This document shows, piece by piece, positions 16,616 through 27,150 of a DNA stretch of 64,000 nt. The notes beneath the pieces are model-generated. The model was not told the DNA's origin and searched no databases. It worked only from the letters and a program-made list of their open reading frames with translations. This DNA comes from GCA-002733465 sp039969155 (GTDB lineage: Bacteria > Pseudomonadota > Gammaproteobacteria > Enterobacterales > Kangiellaceae). The translations under genes were made by a program, and so were the position numbers. Positions within the stretch are counted from its first letter, which is position 1, and the number at the start of each line of letters is the position of its first letter. Location: positions 35,381 through 99,380 of the forward strand of contig JBDVOJ010000015.1 in the NCBI GenBank assembly GCA_039969155.1, given 5' to 3'.

Positions 16616-16975
16616 GTGAACCAACAATTACCAGAAATTAAAATCGACGAGTCTTCTTTAGTCAAAGAGGAAGTTTATTCAGATCAAAAAATTGGCAGTG
16701 TGAGAGTTCTTACCCCTGTTCTAAAAACTGGTGAAGTCGACACTAGTCGCTCGATCAGTTATTACGGCCAAACCCAAGTAATGACTCCTGGTGGAGCGTT
16801 ACCACTCAATTTCGAGCTTAAAGCCGATAGCCTTGAAGCTGCTCTAGATGCCTTCGGAGATGCAGCTAAAGAGTCAATGGAACAAACTATGAAAGAAATT
16901 CAAGAATACCAACGTGAACAAGCTTCAAAAATAGTGGTTCCAGGCCAGTCCAATTCTCAAATTCAAATGCCATAG
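16616..16975 (+). CDS. Conserved-looking hypothetical cytosolic protein
   Basis: A protein of 119 residues if started at GTG 16616, which is preceded by AGAG; the longest frame begins at an unsupported GTG 16556. A TATAAT hexamer at 16579-16584 lies between those two starts and agrees with the shorter version. The protein is acidic, with a central strand-rich part (S-V-R-V-L-T-P-V) and a C-terminal amphipathic helix with many Glu, Lys and Met. No signal peptide or membrane helix is seen. I do not recognise the family. It is monocistronic between the divergent GIY-YIG gene and the convergent purL. Confidence 0.65.
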   Translation: MNQQLPEIKIDESSLVKEEVYSDQKIGSVRVLTPVLKTGEVDTSRSISYYGQTQVMTPGGALPLNFELKADSLEAALDAFGDAAKESMEQTMKEIQEYQREQASKIVVPGQSNSQIQMP

Positions 16976-17021
16976 TTCGATTAGGCGAATTCTATTCAGC
17001 AATATCCGAGAAAATAACTAG

Positions 17022-17051
17022 CGGGCTTTCAATTACCAGGTTAAAAGCCCG
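17022..17051. terminator. Bidirectional terminator candidate before purL end
   Basis: An 8-bp perfect stem, CGGGCTTT (17022-17029) with AAAGCCCG (17044-17051), sits in the 85-base gap between the convergent stops of the unknown gene and purL. T-rich tails exist on both sides but are interrupted. Confidence 0.55.
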
Positions 17052-17060
17052 TTAATCTCA

Positions 17061-20000
17061 TTATCCTACCCATACTCGTGCATTACGGAACATTCTTGTC
17101 CATGGACCATCTTCACCCCAGCTGTCTAAGGCATAGGAGTTTTGGACCGTTCTAGCTACCCGTTCAGGGTGAGGCATCATAATAGTGACTCGTCCATCTG
17201 CCGAAGTCAGCCCTGTAATACCAAATGGTGAACCGTTAGGATTACTAGGGTATTGTTCGGTGACTTTTCCGTAATTGTCGACAAATCTTGCAGTCACTAA
17301 ACCAGAATTAGCCGCTGACTGGGCTTTTTCTTCTGATACAAATTCAGCCCTTCCCTCTCCATGAGACACTGCAATCGGAATCATTGAACCTTGCATTCCC
17401 TGCATAAATATCGATGGACTATCTGTGACCTCTACCATTGAAAATCTTGCTTCAAACTGTTCAGAACGGTTACGAACAAAGTGTGGCCAATGCTCACTCC
17501 CTGGAATGATTGAGCGAAGATTAGACATCATTTGGCAACCATTACAAATCCCTAAGGAGAAAGTATCTTGGCGATTGAAAAATTCACTAAACATTTGCTT
17601 GAGTTTAGAATTAAAGAGAATTGATTTGGCCCAACCTTCTCCGGCACCCAATACGTCTCCATAAGAAAAACCACCACAAGCGACTAACCCAGTAAAGTCA
17701 CTAAGACTTATTCTGGAAGACGCTAAATCACTCATATGTACGTCGATGGGATTAAACCCTGCCTTAATAAATGCAGCAGCCATCTCTAAATGACTATTTA
17801 CTCCTTGTTCCCGCAAAATAGCAACTTTGGGTTTGGTTCCACTTTCAATTAACTCAAGACAAATATCTTCGCTAGGATCAAATGTTAGTTTGGGTTGGAT
17901 ACCCGGGTTATTAGGGTCAGAGCGTAGTAGCTTTTCTTGTGCAGCACATTCTGAATTATCGCGCAATGATTGCATCTGAAAACTAGTTTCAGACCAAATC
18001 GCTCGGAGCTCGATAAGTTCTCGACTTAACCATTGGTTGCCAGAATGTGAGATTTTAATTTGTTGTTCATTTGAGATTTTACCTATTCGGTGGCTTACTT
18101 GAGTCAATGAATGCTTCTCCAAAATAGCATTAACCTGCTCAATTTGGCCCGCTGCAACTTGGATCACGGCACCTAATTCTTCATTGAACAACACCGCTTT
18201 TGCATCATCAGCAAGCGCCGAAAGATCTATATTTAAACCACAATTGCCAGCAAACGCCATCTCAGCCAAACAAGCCACTAATCCACCATCAGAGCGATCA
18301 TGATAGGCCATGATTAACTGCGATTGGTTTAATTCTTGAATAACATTAAAGAAGTTTTTCAACATTTCTGCCGATTCAACATCAGCAGGCTCTTCACCAA
18401 GCTGATTAAATACTTGAGCCAGAGCACTAGCGCCCAAACGATTCTTACCTTTACCTAAATCAATTAACAAAAGCTCACTATCCATATCAGCTTTAAGTTG
18501 TGGCGTTAGTGATTTTCGAATATCGGTTACTGGAGCAAACGCGGTTATGATTAATGACAAAGGTGCCACCACTCTTTTTGACAGCTCGCCTTCTTGCCAC
18601 GCTGTTTGCATCGACATGGAGTCTTTGCCGACAGGAATAGCAATGCCCAGATCGGGACACAACTCCATTCCAATAGCATGAACCGCTTCATATAAACCAG
18701 CGTCTTCGCCCTCTGCTCCACAAGCCGCCATCCAGTTTGCAGAAAGCTTGATTTTACCAATGTCCTCGATATAGCTGGCAGCGATATTGGTCACCGATTC
18801 AGCGACCGCCATTCTAGCCGCCGCAGCATAACTTAAGTTTGCAACCGGTGTTCGCTCACCCATTGCCATAGCTTCACCAGTGTATGATTGCAGACTCGAA
18901 GCGGTAACCGCGCAATCTGCCACAGGTACTTGCCATGGACCAACCATTTGATCTCGGTGCGATAATCCACCCACGGTTCTATCACCAATGGTGATTAGGA
19001 AAGTTTTGTCTGCAACTGAAGGTAAGCTAAGGACTCGGTTGACAGCTTCATTCAAATCGGCGTCAATTGTAAGTTGCTTTTTAACAACTTGGGCGCTGAC
19101 AACATCTCGATGCATTTTCGGTGCTTTGCCGAACAAAACGTCCATAGGTATATCAACCGGTTTGTTATCAAAATGTTCATCGCTTAATGTTAAGTGCTGT
19201 TCTTCCAGCGCTTCACCTAAGATCGCAAATGGGCACCTTTCCCTTTGGCAAATTTTTTCGAAAATATCTTTATTTTCTGGCGCAACGGCCAGCATATAGC
19301 GTTCCTGAGATTCGTTACACCAGATTTCTACAGGGCTCATTCCCGGCTCATCATTAGGTACACGTCTCAGCTCAAAGGAACCGCCTCGCCCGCCATCATG
19401 AACTAGCTCTGGTACGGCGTTTGATAACCCTCCAGCTCCAATATCATGAATAAACGCTATGGGATTTTGCTCTCCCATAGACCAACAATGATCAATCACT
19501 TCCTGACAACGCCTTTCCATTTCTGGATTTTCTCTTTGCACTGAAGCAAAATCCAGATCTTCGTGGCTACTGCCCGAAGCCATCGATGAAGCAGCACCAC
19601 CGCCCAAACCAATTAGCATCGCTGGACCGCCTAAGACAATGACATGATAGCCCGGTTTGATTTCAGCTTTTTCTACATGTTGGTCACGAATATTTCCCAT
19701 ACCCCCAGCAATCATTATTGGTTTGTGATAACCCCGTACTTGGCTACCGAAATCAAAATCTATGGACTGCTGAAAAGTTCTAAAATAGCCGCACAAATTG
19801 GGTCGGCCAAATTCATTGTTAAATGCGGCTCCCCCGAGTGGACCCTCAATCATAATATCTAATGCGGAAACAATCCGTTCTGGTTTGCCGTAGGGTGTTT
19901 CCCATGGCTGCTCAAAGCCGGGTATTTCTAAATTGGACACGCTAAATCCGGTTAGACCGGCTTTAGGTTTACCGCCTCTTCCTGTCGCGCCTTCGTCTCT

Positions 20001-20966
20001 AATTTCACCACCAGAACCGGTTGACGCGCCTGGAAATGGTGAAATAGCAGTAGGATGATTATGGGTTTCCACTTTAATTAGTACATGGATTGGCTCAATA
20101 TGATAATGATATTCACCAGCTGTCTCTTCTGTCATCGCGCTGGGCCACAGCCTTGGCTGTTCAAATCCTTCAAAAACAGCGGCATTGTCACTATAAGCTG
20201 ATAACACGCCTTGTGGAGAAACTTTATGCGTGTTTCTGATCATATTAAATAGCGAAATATCTTTTGCTTCACCATCAATCGTCCATTCGGCATTAAATAT
20301 TTTATGACGACAATGCTCTGAATTGGCTTGAGCAAACATCATCAATTCAACATCAGTAGGATTGCGTTGAAGTTGGCTAAAACGTTCAACGAGGTAATCA
20401 ATTTCATCTTCAGCGAGAGCTAAACCTAATGATATGTTCGCTTCGACTAGCGCAGCTCTGCCACCAGCTAAAATATCGACACTGGTCAATGGCTTAGGTT
20501 GATGACTCTCAAACAACACCTCGGCATTCTCCAATGCCGAAAAAGTCACTTCCATCATTCGATCATGAAACAGCGGTATTAGTTTTTCTACTTCTGACGC
20601 TTCTAGTTCATCACCATTTTTATCGAGTAAATACCAGCTAACTCCTCTCTCTAGCCGATTAACTGATTCCAATCCGCAATTACGAGCGATATCTGTGGCC
20701 TTTGAAGACCAAGGGGAAATAGTACCTGGGCGTGGTACGACTAAAACAAACGCACCTTTAGTTTCCTTAACCTCTTTGATAGAACCATAAGTTAACAGTT
20801 TTTTTAGGGTGATTAATTCTTGCTCTGATAGGTCTTTAGACAGGTCAGCAAAGTGAACATATTCTGCATATATCTGTCTTAAACTCGGAACGAGCTTTTT
20901 ACATTCAACAAACAACTTATTAATTCTGAAACTAGATAATGCAGGAGCACCGCGTAGAATTTGCAT
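17061..20966 (-). CDS. purL: Phosphoribosylformylglycinamidine synthase
   Basis: Catalyses ATP- and glutamine-dependent conversion of FGAR to FGAM in purine synthesis. The 1301-residue length is that of the large single-chain gammaproteobacterial enzyme. An N-terminal PurS-like part is followed by two AIRS-like halves (KVETHNHPTAISPFPGA and the Gly-rich GGxGGGAASS region in the first, VGKDSMSMQ in the second). The C-terminal glutamine amidotransferase carries the nucleophile in LGICNGCQM and a closing HPERV triad segment. It is divergent from mltF, as in E. coli. Confidence 0.97.
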   Translation of the reverse strand: MQILRGAPALSSFRINKLFVECKKLVPSLRQIYAEYVHFADLSKDLSEQELITLKKLLTYGSIKEVKETKGAFVLVVPRPGTISPWSSKATDIARNCGLESVNRLERGVSWYLLDKNGDELEASEVEKLIPLFHDRMMEVTFSALENAEVLFESHQPKPLTSVDILAGGRAALVEANISLGLALAEDEIDYLVERFSQLQRNPTDVELMMFAQANSEHCRHKIFNAEWTIDGEAKDISLFNMIRNTHKVSPQGVLSAYSDNAAVFEGFEQPRLWPSAMTEETAGEYHYHIEPIHVLIKVETHNHPTAISPFPGASTGSGGEIRDEGATGRGGKPKAGLTGFSVSNLEIPGFEQPWETPYGKPERIVSALDIMIEGPLGGAAFNNEFGRPNLCGYFRTFQQSIDFDFGSQVRGYHKPIMIAGGMGNIRDQHVEKAEIKPGYHVIVLGGPAMLIGLGGGAASSMASGSSHEDLDFASVQRENPEMERRCQEVIDHCWSMGEQNPIAFIHDIGAGGLSNAVPELVHDGGRGGSFELRRVPNDEPGMSPVEIWCNESQERYMLAVAPENKDIFEKICQRERCPFAILGEALEEQHLTLSDEHFDNKPVDIPMDVLFGKAPKMHRDVVSAQVVKKQLTIDADLNEAVNRVLSLPSVADKTFLITIGDRTVGGLSHRDQMVGPWQVPVADCAVTASSLQSYTGEAMAMGERTPVANLSYAAAARMAVAESVTNIAASYIEDIGKIKLSANWMAACGAEGEDAGLYEAVHAIGMELCPDLGIAIPVGKDSMSMQTAWQEGELSKRVVAPLSLIITAFAPVTDIRKSLTPQLKADMDSELLLIDLGKGKNRLGASALAQVFNQLGEEPADVESAEMLKNFFNVIQELNQSQLIMAYHDRSDGGLVACLAEMAFAGNCGLNIDLSALADDAKAVLFNEELGAVIQVAAGQIEQVNAILEKHSLTQVSHRIGKISNEQQIKISHSGNQWLSRELIELRAIWSETSFQMQSLRDNSECAAQEKLLRSDPNNPGIQPKLTFDPSEDICLELIESGTKPKVAILREQGVNSHLEMAAAFIKAGFNPIDVHMSDLASSRISLSDFTGLVACGGFSYGDVLGAGEGWAKSILFNSKLKQMFSEFFNRQDTFSLGICNGCQMMSNLRSIIPGSEHWPHFVRNRSEQFEARFSMVEVTDSPSIFMQGMQGSMIPIAVSHGEGRAEFVSEEKAQSAANSGLVTARFVDNYGKVTEQYPSNPNGSPFGITGLTSADGRVTIMMPHPERVARTVQNSYALDSWGEDGPWTRMFRNARVWVG

Positions 20967-21418
20967 AGTTTTCTGGCTCTAAACTGATGGAGGAAAATCA
21001 AGGCGCAATGATACGCTAATTTGGTCGAATAATTAACCCCTATATCAAGGATTTCGAGGCTAGTTAGGTGGCTTCAAAATGCTGTTATCGAGCTTAAGCA
21101 CAACACTATATAGGCCTCGAATTTCGACAATAAGCACAATATATTGTAAATTATGCACAATTGGTGTCCACTTTAAAAACTTGCAGTTGGTCAGATTTCC
21201 GTGGATAATCAAGCGAAGATGGAAACCAATTCAGTGCTCATTCAGGCAACTCATTGATAATAAAAAGAATTAGCAAGAAAGCCTAAACTGGATAAAAGAC
21301 TGCAACCGGAGTTGCCCCAAATTTACCAATGAAAAACGTTAACGACATTTCACACAATTTTCGACAACCTTCCAAGAATCGACTCTCGACATGCTTGGTT
21401 GCTTTGTCATTGCCTGTC
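20967..21418. other. purL-mltF divergent intergenic region
   Basis: About 450 bases up to the preferred mltF start. It must hold both divergent promoters. I searched by eye for a PurR box ahead of purL and did not find a convincing one. There are A/T-rich stretches and a weak frame at 21079-21273 with no ribosome-binding site or protein-like composition. I see no RNA gene or repeat. Confidence 0.5.
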
Positions 21419-22900
21419 ATGTCTAGGGTCAAGCTGATTTTATCCTCGTTTTTATTTAAAAGTTTGACCATAACTATCACGCTGCTAACTATATCAAGTT
21501 GTAACCAACCTGAACTTTCTCAACTTGAGCAAATACAAAAACGCGGTGTAATCAAAGTAATTACCCGTAATAGCCCTACCACCTATTATGAAGATGCTGA
21601 TGGATTAGCTGGAGTGGAATATGAGTTAGCGGAGGCATTTGCCGATTACTTAAGTGTCAAAACTGAATATATCGTCAATGATAACCTCAAAGAAATTGTT
21701 ACTGCAGTAAACCTTGGCGAGGCAGATATAGCAGCCGCTGGACTGACCGTCACAGCAGCGCGAAAACAACAATTGCGATTTGCTCCCTCATACCAAACAA
21801 TTACATCAAAACTTGTATTCAAGCAGGGGAAGAATTGGCCTCGAAATATTGAACAGCTAGATGGAGAACTCCGAGTAGTAGCTCATTCCTCTTATTCTCA
21901 GGCTTTGTTGGAATTAAAACAAACTCATCAAAATTTGCATTGGTCGGAGACGACAGAACATACGGCCGAAGAATTACTGATGATGGTTTTAGATGAAACC
22001 ATTGATTACACTATTGTAGATTCGACAGAATTAAGTTTAAACCGGCGTTTTCACCCAGAATTAGCGGTGGCATTTACAGTTGGAGAACCGCAAAACTTGG
22101 CATGGGCATTTGCCCCTACTGATGATTATTCCTTATTTAGCAAAACAATCGAATTTTTCGGTGAGCAGAGAAGCCAAGGACATATAGCGAGGTTAGATGA
22201 AAAATACTACGGCCATGTGGAGAAGTTCGATTATGTCGGCGCTCGACAATTTCATCAGGCAACGGATTCTAAATTGGGACAATATAAGGATTGGTTTGTT
22301 GAGTCTGCAGGAGAAGATTTAGACTGGCGTCTACTTGCCGCTGTTTCTTATCAGGAGTCTCATTGGAATCCAAAAGCACGCTCTCCTACAGGAGTAAGGG
22401 GCATGATGATGCTAACACTGAGAACTGCCAAGCAATTGGGGATCTCCAATCGCCTAGATCCCAAACAGAGTATCAAAGGTGGAGCTTCTTACCTACGAAG
22501 AGTCTTACGGAAGGTTCCAGACCGAATTCAAGAGCCTGATAGAACTTGGTTTGCTCTAGCCGGTTACAACGTTGGATGGGGGCATGTCGAGGACGCAAGG
22601 ATCATAACCCAAAAGCAAGGGGGTAACCCTGACAAATGGGCAGACGTAAAAACAAGACTGCCGCTGCTACAAAAGAGCAAATGGTATAAAAATACCAAAC
22701 ATGGTTATGCTCGCGGAAGTGAGCCAGTCAAGTACGTTGATAATATTAGACGATATTACGACGTGTTAGTTTGGCAAGATGAAGAAAATATGGAACCGAT
22801 TGAAAACACCATTGAAGCTGACGCCAACCAAACTCAAATTGCCGACTTGGAAGCCAGTGGCAAGCAAACATCCGATAAAAATACTCAATCAGTAGAATAA
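21419..22900 (+). CDS. mltF: Membrane-bound lytic murein transglycosylase F
   Basis: Cleaves peptidoglycan glycan strands, leaving 1,6-anhydro-MurNAc ends, from the outer membrane. I prefer ATG 21419, which gives a lipoprotein signal ending LTISSC (Cys28); the longer frame from 21329 would put 30 polar residues in front of it. Next comes a periplasmic solute-binding-protein-like domain (roughly 35-265 in this numbering), then the SLT domain, with the catalytic Glu in AVSYQESHWNP and the GVRGMMMLT and AGYNVGWGHV motifs. A polar tail follows. The purL-mltF divergent pair is conserved in enterobacteria. Its products could feed the recycling genes at 60.9 kb. Confidence 0.9.
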   Translation: MSRVKLILSSFLFKSLTITITLLTISSCNQPELSQLEQIQKRGVIKVITRNSPTTYYEDADGLAGVEYELAEAFADYLSVKTEYIVNDNLKEIVTAVNLGEADIAAAGLTVTAARKQQLRFAPSYQTITSKLVFKQGKNWPRNIEQLDGELRVVAHSSYSQALLELKQTHQNLHWSETTEHTAEELLMMVLDETIDYTIVDSTELSLNRRFHPELAVAFTVGEPQNLAWAFAPTDDYSLFSKTIEFFGEQRSQGHIARLDEKYYGHVEKFDYVGARQFHQATDSKLGQYKDWFVESAGEDLDWRLLAAVSYQESHWNPKARSPTGVRGMMMLTLRTAKQLGISNRLDPKQSIKGGASYLRRVLRKVPDRIQEPDRTWFALAGYNVGWGHVEDARIITQKQGGNPDKWADVKTRLPLLQKSKWYKNTKHGYARGSEPVKYVDNIRRYYDVLVWQDEENMEPIENTIEADANQTQIADLEASGKQTSDKNTQSVE

Positions 22901-23023
22901 GCCATTGATACTCATCTGATCGTGAGTAGATTATCCGTGCAGTAACAACTTAATTGCTCAATGGATTAGCAGTTGAAGTTACTGTATCCTACGCGACAAC
23001 AGCCCCGCCCGAGCAACAAACAA

Positions 23024-24316
23024 ATGAAATTTGAGTCCTTAGCGCTAAATAAGAAAATTTTAGACGCAATTACAGCACAAGGTTATACAAGCCCCTCCCC
23101 CATCCAGCAAAAAGCCATCCCAGCAATTTTGGATGGTAAGGATGTGATGGCTGCCGCCCAAACTGGTACTGGAAAAACGGCCGGCTTTACCTTGCCCATT
23201 CTTGAGCGACTGTTGGCGGGAAAAGCAGCAGCGCCTAACAAAATAAGAGCGCTAATAATCACACCGACTCGCGAGTTGGCGATCCAAGTTTCGGAAAGTG
23301 TTTCTACTTATGGTACGAATACGAAGTTAACCAGCGCAGTAGTTTACGGCGGCGTAAAAATCAATCCGCAAATGATGAAGCTAAGAAAAGGCATTGATAT
23401 TCTGATTGCAACTCCGGGTCGACTTTTGGATCTATACAGCCAAAACGCGGTTAGATTTGATCAAGTTGAAACCTTAGTGCTAGATGAAGCCGATCGAATG
23501 TTGGATATGGGATTTATAAAAGACATAAAGAAGATCATTTCATTACTGCCTAACAATCGCCAAAACCTGCTATTTTCTGCAACTTTCTCGGAAGAAATTA
23601 GAGCCCTTGCTAAAGGCCTAGTCAACGAGCCGATTGAAATATCGGTAACTCCTCGCAATACAACGGTAAGCGCCATTAAACAACACGTTATTCCAGTTGA
23701 TAAAAAGCGTAAGTCTGAACTGCTAAGCTACTTAATCGGTTCTAACAACTGGCAGCAAGTTTTAGTATTTACTCGAACAAAACACGGCGCAAACCGATTA
23801 ACCAAACACCTTATTGCCGATGGCATTAAATCGATGGCGATTCATGGCAACAAAAGTCAGGGTGCGCGAGTAAAAGCGCTGACCAGTTTTAAAGAAAACA
23901 AAATTCAAGTTTTAGTTGCAACCGATATTGCTGCAAGAGGTATCGATATTTCTGAACTTCCTCACGTAGTTAATTTTGATTTACCAAATGTAGCAGAAGA
24001 TTATGTTCACAGAATAGGAAGAACGGGAAGAGCCGGAAAAGATGGGGAAGCTGTTTCACTAGTTAGCGCCGATGAATTCAAACAACTTTCTGCGATCGAA
24101 AAATTGATCCAAAAATTGATAGATAGAAAATTGATCGATGGATTTGAACCCAACCATGACGTCCCAGCGTCACGTTTAGACCTGAAGCCGACAAAGCCTA
24201 AGAAACCTAAAAAGAAAAAGTTTAAGTCCTTTGATAAGACGAGAACTAACAGTGCTAAACCGACCAATAGAAACTCATCGAGAAGAAGAAAGCCGAAACC
24301 AAAAACCGCATCATAG
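23024..24316 (+). CDS. rhlE: DEAD-box ATP-dependent RNA helicase RhlE
   Basis: An RNA helicase involved in ribosome assembly and RNA turnover. Started at ATG 23024, where homologues begin (M-x-F-x-x-L-x-L); the longer frame from 22973 adds a non-conserved segment. It has a Q motif (SPIQQKAIP), motif I AQTGTGKT at 45-52, motif II DEAD in VLDEADRM, SAT in LLFSATF, and the C-terminal ATDIAARGID and HRIGRTGRAG motifs. A Lys/Arg-rich tail of about 60 residues likely binds RNA. At 430 residues the length fits RhlE. It is transcribed alone. Confidence 0.9.
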   Translation: MKFESLALNKKILDAITAQGYTSPSPIQQKAIPAILDGKDVMAAAQTGTGKTAGFTLPILERLLAGKAAAPNKIRALIITPTRELAIQVSESVSTYGTNTKLTSAVVYGGVKINPQMMKLRKGIDILIATPGRLLDLYSQNAVRFDQVETLVLDEADRMLDMGFIKDIKKIISLLPNNRQNLLFSATFSEEIRALAKGLVNEPIEISVTPRNTTVSAIKQHVIPVDKKRKSELLSYLIGSNNWQQVLVFTRTKHGANRLTKHLIADGIKSMAIHGNKSQGARVKALTSFKENKIQVLVATDIAARGIDISELPHVVNFDLPNVAEDYVHRIGRTGRAGKDGEAVSLVSADEFKQLSAIEKLIQKLIDRKLIDGFEPNHDVPASRLDLKPTKPKKPKKKKFKSFDKTRTNSAKPTNRNSSRRRKPKPKTAS

Positions 24317-24408
24317 TTCTACAAACATTAATTACTTTATTGGCGTAATTCGGGTAGACACATTGAATAGACAGAGTGACTATTAACGAATGTTAAGTTA
24401 GCAGCTTA

Positions 24409-25005
24409 TTAAAGCAAAAAACTAGCAATGACCATCACCAATATTAGTCCAGCAAAACAAACTCGTAAGACACGTCCTCGAGTAGGGTCGGCAAATTGGT
24501 TCGCTAAAACAGCGCCCGCTGCTAACCAAACATAATCAACTATGACAGCAACTACAAAACAGACTATCGCGGTGACTAAAATACTGAGTTGCGAGTTAGC
24601 GAAAGGCAAAACAAAATGACTAAAAATCGCAAAGAATGCTGCGTAGGCTTTTGGGTTTAATAAATTAAGAATAAAGCCATCAAAGAATGTCGGACAATTT
24701 TTCTGTTGTTCATTTGCCGTCACAATAGGTCCGGTTGCTATTTTGTAGGTAACAAACAACAAATAAAGCGACGCAATTACCTGCAAGACCAATCTTGCAT
24801 TTGGATGGCTCTCTATCAAAATCGATACGCCGAAAATTGCACCTATAATAGCTGCAAACAATCCTGCTAAAATTCCAAAGTAGAATGCTAAAGCATTTTT
24901 AATTCCGTAACTGGCACTGGTCGCAGCAAGCGCAAGTGGCGCCGGACCAGGAGATCCTAACATGGCTGCGGTCGCAACAACTAAAGCAACAAAAGCTTCT
25001 AGCAT
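24409..25005 (-). CDS. LysE/RhtB-family amino-acid exporter
   Basis: A 198-residue inner-membrane protein with about six hydrophobic segments. The N-terminal MLGSPGPAPL segment is the family's P-G-P-x hallmark in the first helix, and N-L-L-N-P-K-A in the middle matches the second conserved loop. Family members export lysine, threonine, homoserine or other amino acids; the substrate cannot be deduced. Its start overlaps the tadA stop by 7 bases (ATGCTAG), so it is translationally coupled to tadA, most likely through convenience of arrangement. Confidence 0.85.
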   Translation of the reverse strand: MLEAFVALVVATAAMLGSPGPAPLALAATSASYGIKNALAFYFGILAGLFAAIIGAIFGVSILIESHPNARLVLQVIASLYLLFVTYKIATGPIVTANEQQKNCPTFFDGFILNLLNPKAYAAFFAIFSHFVLPFANSQLSILVTAIVCFVVAVIVDYVWLAAGAVLANQFADPTRGRVLRVCFAGLILVMVIASFLL

Positions 25006-25475
25006 TTAGGTTTCTTTTGCCTGCGTTGTTTAAAGAATGACTTGAGCAATTCTGCGCTGTGCGGTTGCAGAACACCTTCGATAATTTCGATTTGGTGATT
25101 ATGACCTGAATGCTGTAACAGCTGATATAAACTCCCAGCAGCGCCTGTTCGAGGATCCCGAGTAGCGAAAACAACAGTTTTAACTCTGGCGTGAACCATT
25201 GCCATTGCGCACATTGCACAAGGTTCTAACGTCACATACATCGTAGTATCTACGGTACGATAGTTTTTGAGTACCTGACCCGCATTCCTCAGTGCAACTA
25301 TCTCGGCGTGAGCCGAGGGATCGTCGCACTTTATTGATTGGTTAAAACCTTCGGAAATAAGTTTATCGTCTTTGACAACAACCGCCCCAACGGGCACTTC
25401 TCCCCGTTGTTGTGCTATATCAGCAAGCTCCAAAGCTCGAGACATCCACCGTTCATGTGCAGCTGATTCGGTCAT
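24999..25475 (-). CDS. tadA: tRNA-specific adenosine deaminase
   Basis: Deaminates A34 to inosine in tRNA-Arg(ACG), allowing wobble decoding. The zinc deaminase motifs are complete: His56-Ala-Glu58 and Pro-Cys86-Ala-Met-Cys89. At 158 residues the length is normal. It follows guaA by a short gap on the same strand and overlaps the LysE-type gene downstream. In E. coli, tadA also lies near the purL-mltF locus. Confidence 0.93.
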   Translation of the reverse strand: MTESAAHERWMSRALELADIAQQRGEVPVGAVVVKDDKLISEGFNQSIKCDDPSAHAEIVALRNAGQVLKNYRTVDTTMYVTLEPCAMCAMAMVHARVKTVVFATRDPRTGAAGSLYQLLQHSGHNHQIEIIEGVLQPHSAELLKSFFKQRRQKKPKC

Positions 25476-25506
25476 CGAACTACCAAACTTGGATTAGAGA
25501 CACTTA

Positions 25507-27081
25507 TTATTCCCACTCAATTGTTGCGGGCGGCTTTGAAGATATGTCATAAGTGACTCGAGAAATTCCATCGACCTCATTTATAATTCTGCTGGAAACG
25601 TGCTCTAAAAATTCATACGGAAGATGAGCCCAGCGCGCCGTCATAAAATCGATGGTCTCAACAGCTCTAAGTGCAACCACATAATCATACTTACGTGCAT
25701 CGCCCATCACTCCAACCGATTTTACTGGTAAGAAAACCGCGAAGGCTTGTGAGGTCTTATGGTAAAGATCATGATTATATAGTTCTTCGATAAAAATATT
25801 ATCCGCTAGTCTAAGTAAGTCAGCATATTCTTTCTTAACTTCTGCGAGTATTCTGACTCCTAACCCTGGTCCAGGAAATGGGTGACGGTATAACATATCA
25901 TGTGGTAAACCAAGCTCGAGACCTATTTTTCTTACTTCATCTTTGAACAATTCTCGTAGCGGCTCAACAAGTTTGAGTTTCATATCCTTCGGCAGCCCAC
26001 CGACATTGTGATGAGACTTGATGACATGCGCTTTTCCTGTTTTCGCACCTGCAGATTCAATCACATCAGGGTAGATAGTTCCTTGCGCTAACCATTTGGC
26101 ATTGACCAGTTTTTCGGACTCTATTTGAAAAACGTTAACGAACTCTCGCCCAATAATTTTACGTTTAGCCTCAGGATCGACCTCACCTGCCAAGGCGCCT
26201 AAAAAGCGATCTTCAGCTTCGACTTTAATCACATTTAAACCAAAATCAGCATGGAACATGTCCATCACTTGCTGGCCTTCGTTAAGTCTTAGCAATCCAT
26301 TATCGACAAAGACACAAGTAAGCTGTTTACCAATAGCGCGATGTAACAGCATAGCAGTAACAGAAGAATCTACGCCGCCAGAAAGACCAAGAACCACCTC
26401 ATCATCACCGACCATTTGTTTAATTTCATTGATCGCATTTTCAATAATACTTTCTGAGGTCCAAAGTTTTTCACAACCACATATTCTGGAAACGAACTTT
26501 TCTAAAATTCGACCACCTTGTTTGGTGTGAGTCACTTCGGGATGAAACTGAACCGCATAAAACTGTTTTTCTTCATTTGCCATGGCCGCTAATGGGGCAT
26601 TATCTGATTCACCAATAGCCACGAACCCCGGTGGCAATTCCGCCACCTTGTCGCCATGACTCATCCAAACGTCTAACACGCCAACCCCACCTTCGGAATG
26701 ATCTTCGATGCCTTCAAACAATTTACTTTTGGCCGCGTGACGAACTTTAGCATAACCGAATTCGCGTTTACTCGAAGTCTCTACTCTTCCCCCAAGTTGG
26801 TGTGCCATTGTTTGCATGCCGTAACATACACCAAGAACTGGAACACCTAAGTTAAACACTAACTCGTTAGCTCTGGGTGTGTTATCACCAATAACACTTT
26901 CTGGACCACCGGACAAAATGACACCGTCAGGCTTGAACTCGTTGATGATTTCGTCAGCTAAGTCGAAAGGATACAACTCACAGTAAACGCCAAGTTCTCT
27001 CACTCTTCGAGCAATCAGCTGGGTGTATTGGGATCCGAAGTCTAAAATTAAAATCTTTTGCGAATGGATATCGGCTGACAT
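25507..27081 (-). CDS. guaA: GMP synthase (glutamine-hydrolysing)
   Basis: Converts XMP to GMP with glutamine and ATP. The N-terminal class I glutamine amidotransferase has Cys86 in GVCYGMQ and a downstream FHPEV histidine/glutamate motif. The ATP pyrophosphatase domain carries the P-loop LGLSGGVDSSV, and the C-terminal dimerisation domain ends with the family-typical PATIEWE. The length of 524 is typical. It lies 132 bases downstream of guaB with a stem-loop in between, so read-through or a second promoter sets the guaA level. Confidence 0.97.
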   Translation of the reverse strand: MSADIHSQKILILDFGSQYTQLIARRVRELGVYCELYPFDLADEIINEFKPDGVILSGGPESVIGDNTPRANELVFNLGVPVLGVCYGMQTMAHQLGGRVETSSKREFGYAKVRHAAKSKLFEGIEDHSEGGVGVLDVWMSHGDKVAELPPGFVAIGESDNAPLAAMANEEKQFYAVQFHPEVTHTKQGGRILEKFVSRICGCEKLWTSESIIENAINEIKQMVGDDEVVLGLSGGVDSSVTAMLLHRAIGKQLTCVFVDNGLLRLNEGQQVMDMFHADFGLNVIKVEAEDRFLGALAGEVDPEAKRKIIGREFVNVFQIESEKLVNAKWLAQGTIYPDVIESAGAKTGKAHVIKSHHNVGGLPKDMKLKLVEPLRELFKDEVRKIGLELGLPHDMLYRHPFPGPGLGVRILAEVKKEYADLLRLADNIFIEELYNHDLYHKTSQAFAVFLPVKSVGVMGDARKYDYVVALRAVETIDFMTARWAHLPYEFLEHVSSRIINEVDGISRVTYDISSKPPATIEWE

Positions 27082-27150
27082 GATATGAATACCCTTTAAA
27101 TTAAAAGCAATTGCCGTAATATTTAAGCAATTATTAACAACAAATAATTA

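Noticed and set aside
20967..21328. PurR operator upstream of purL
   Set aside because: No sequence close to the ACGCAAACGTTTGCGT consensus was seen.
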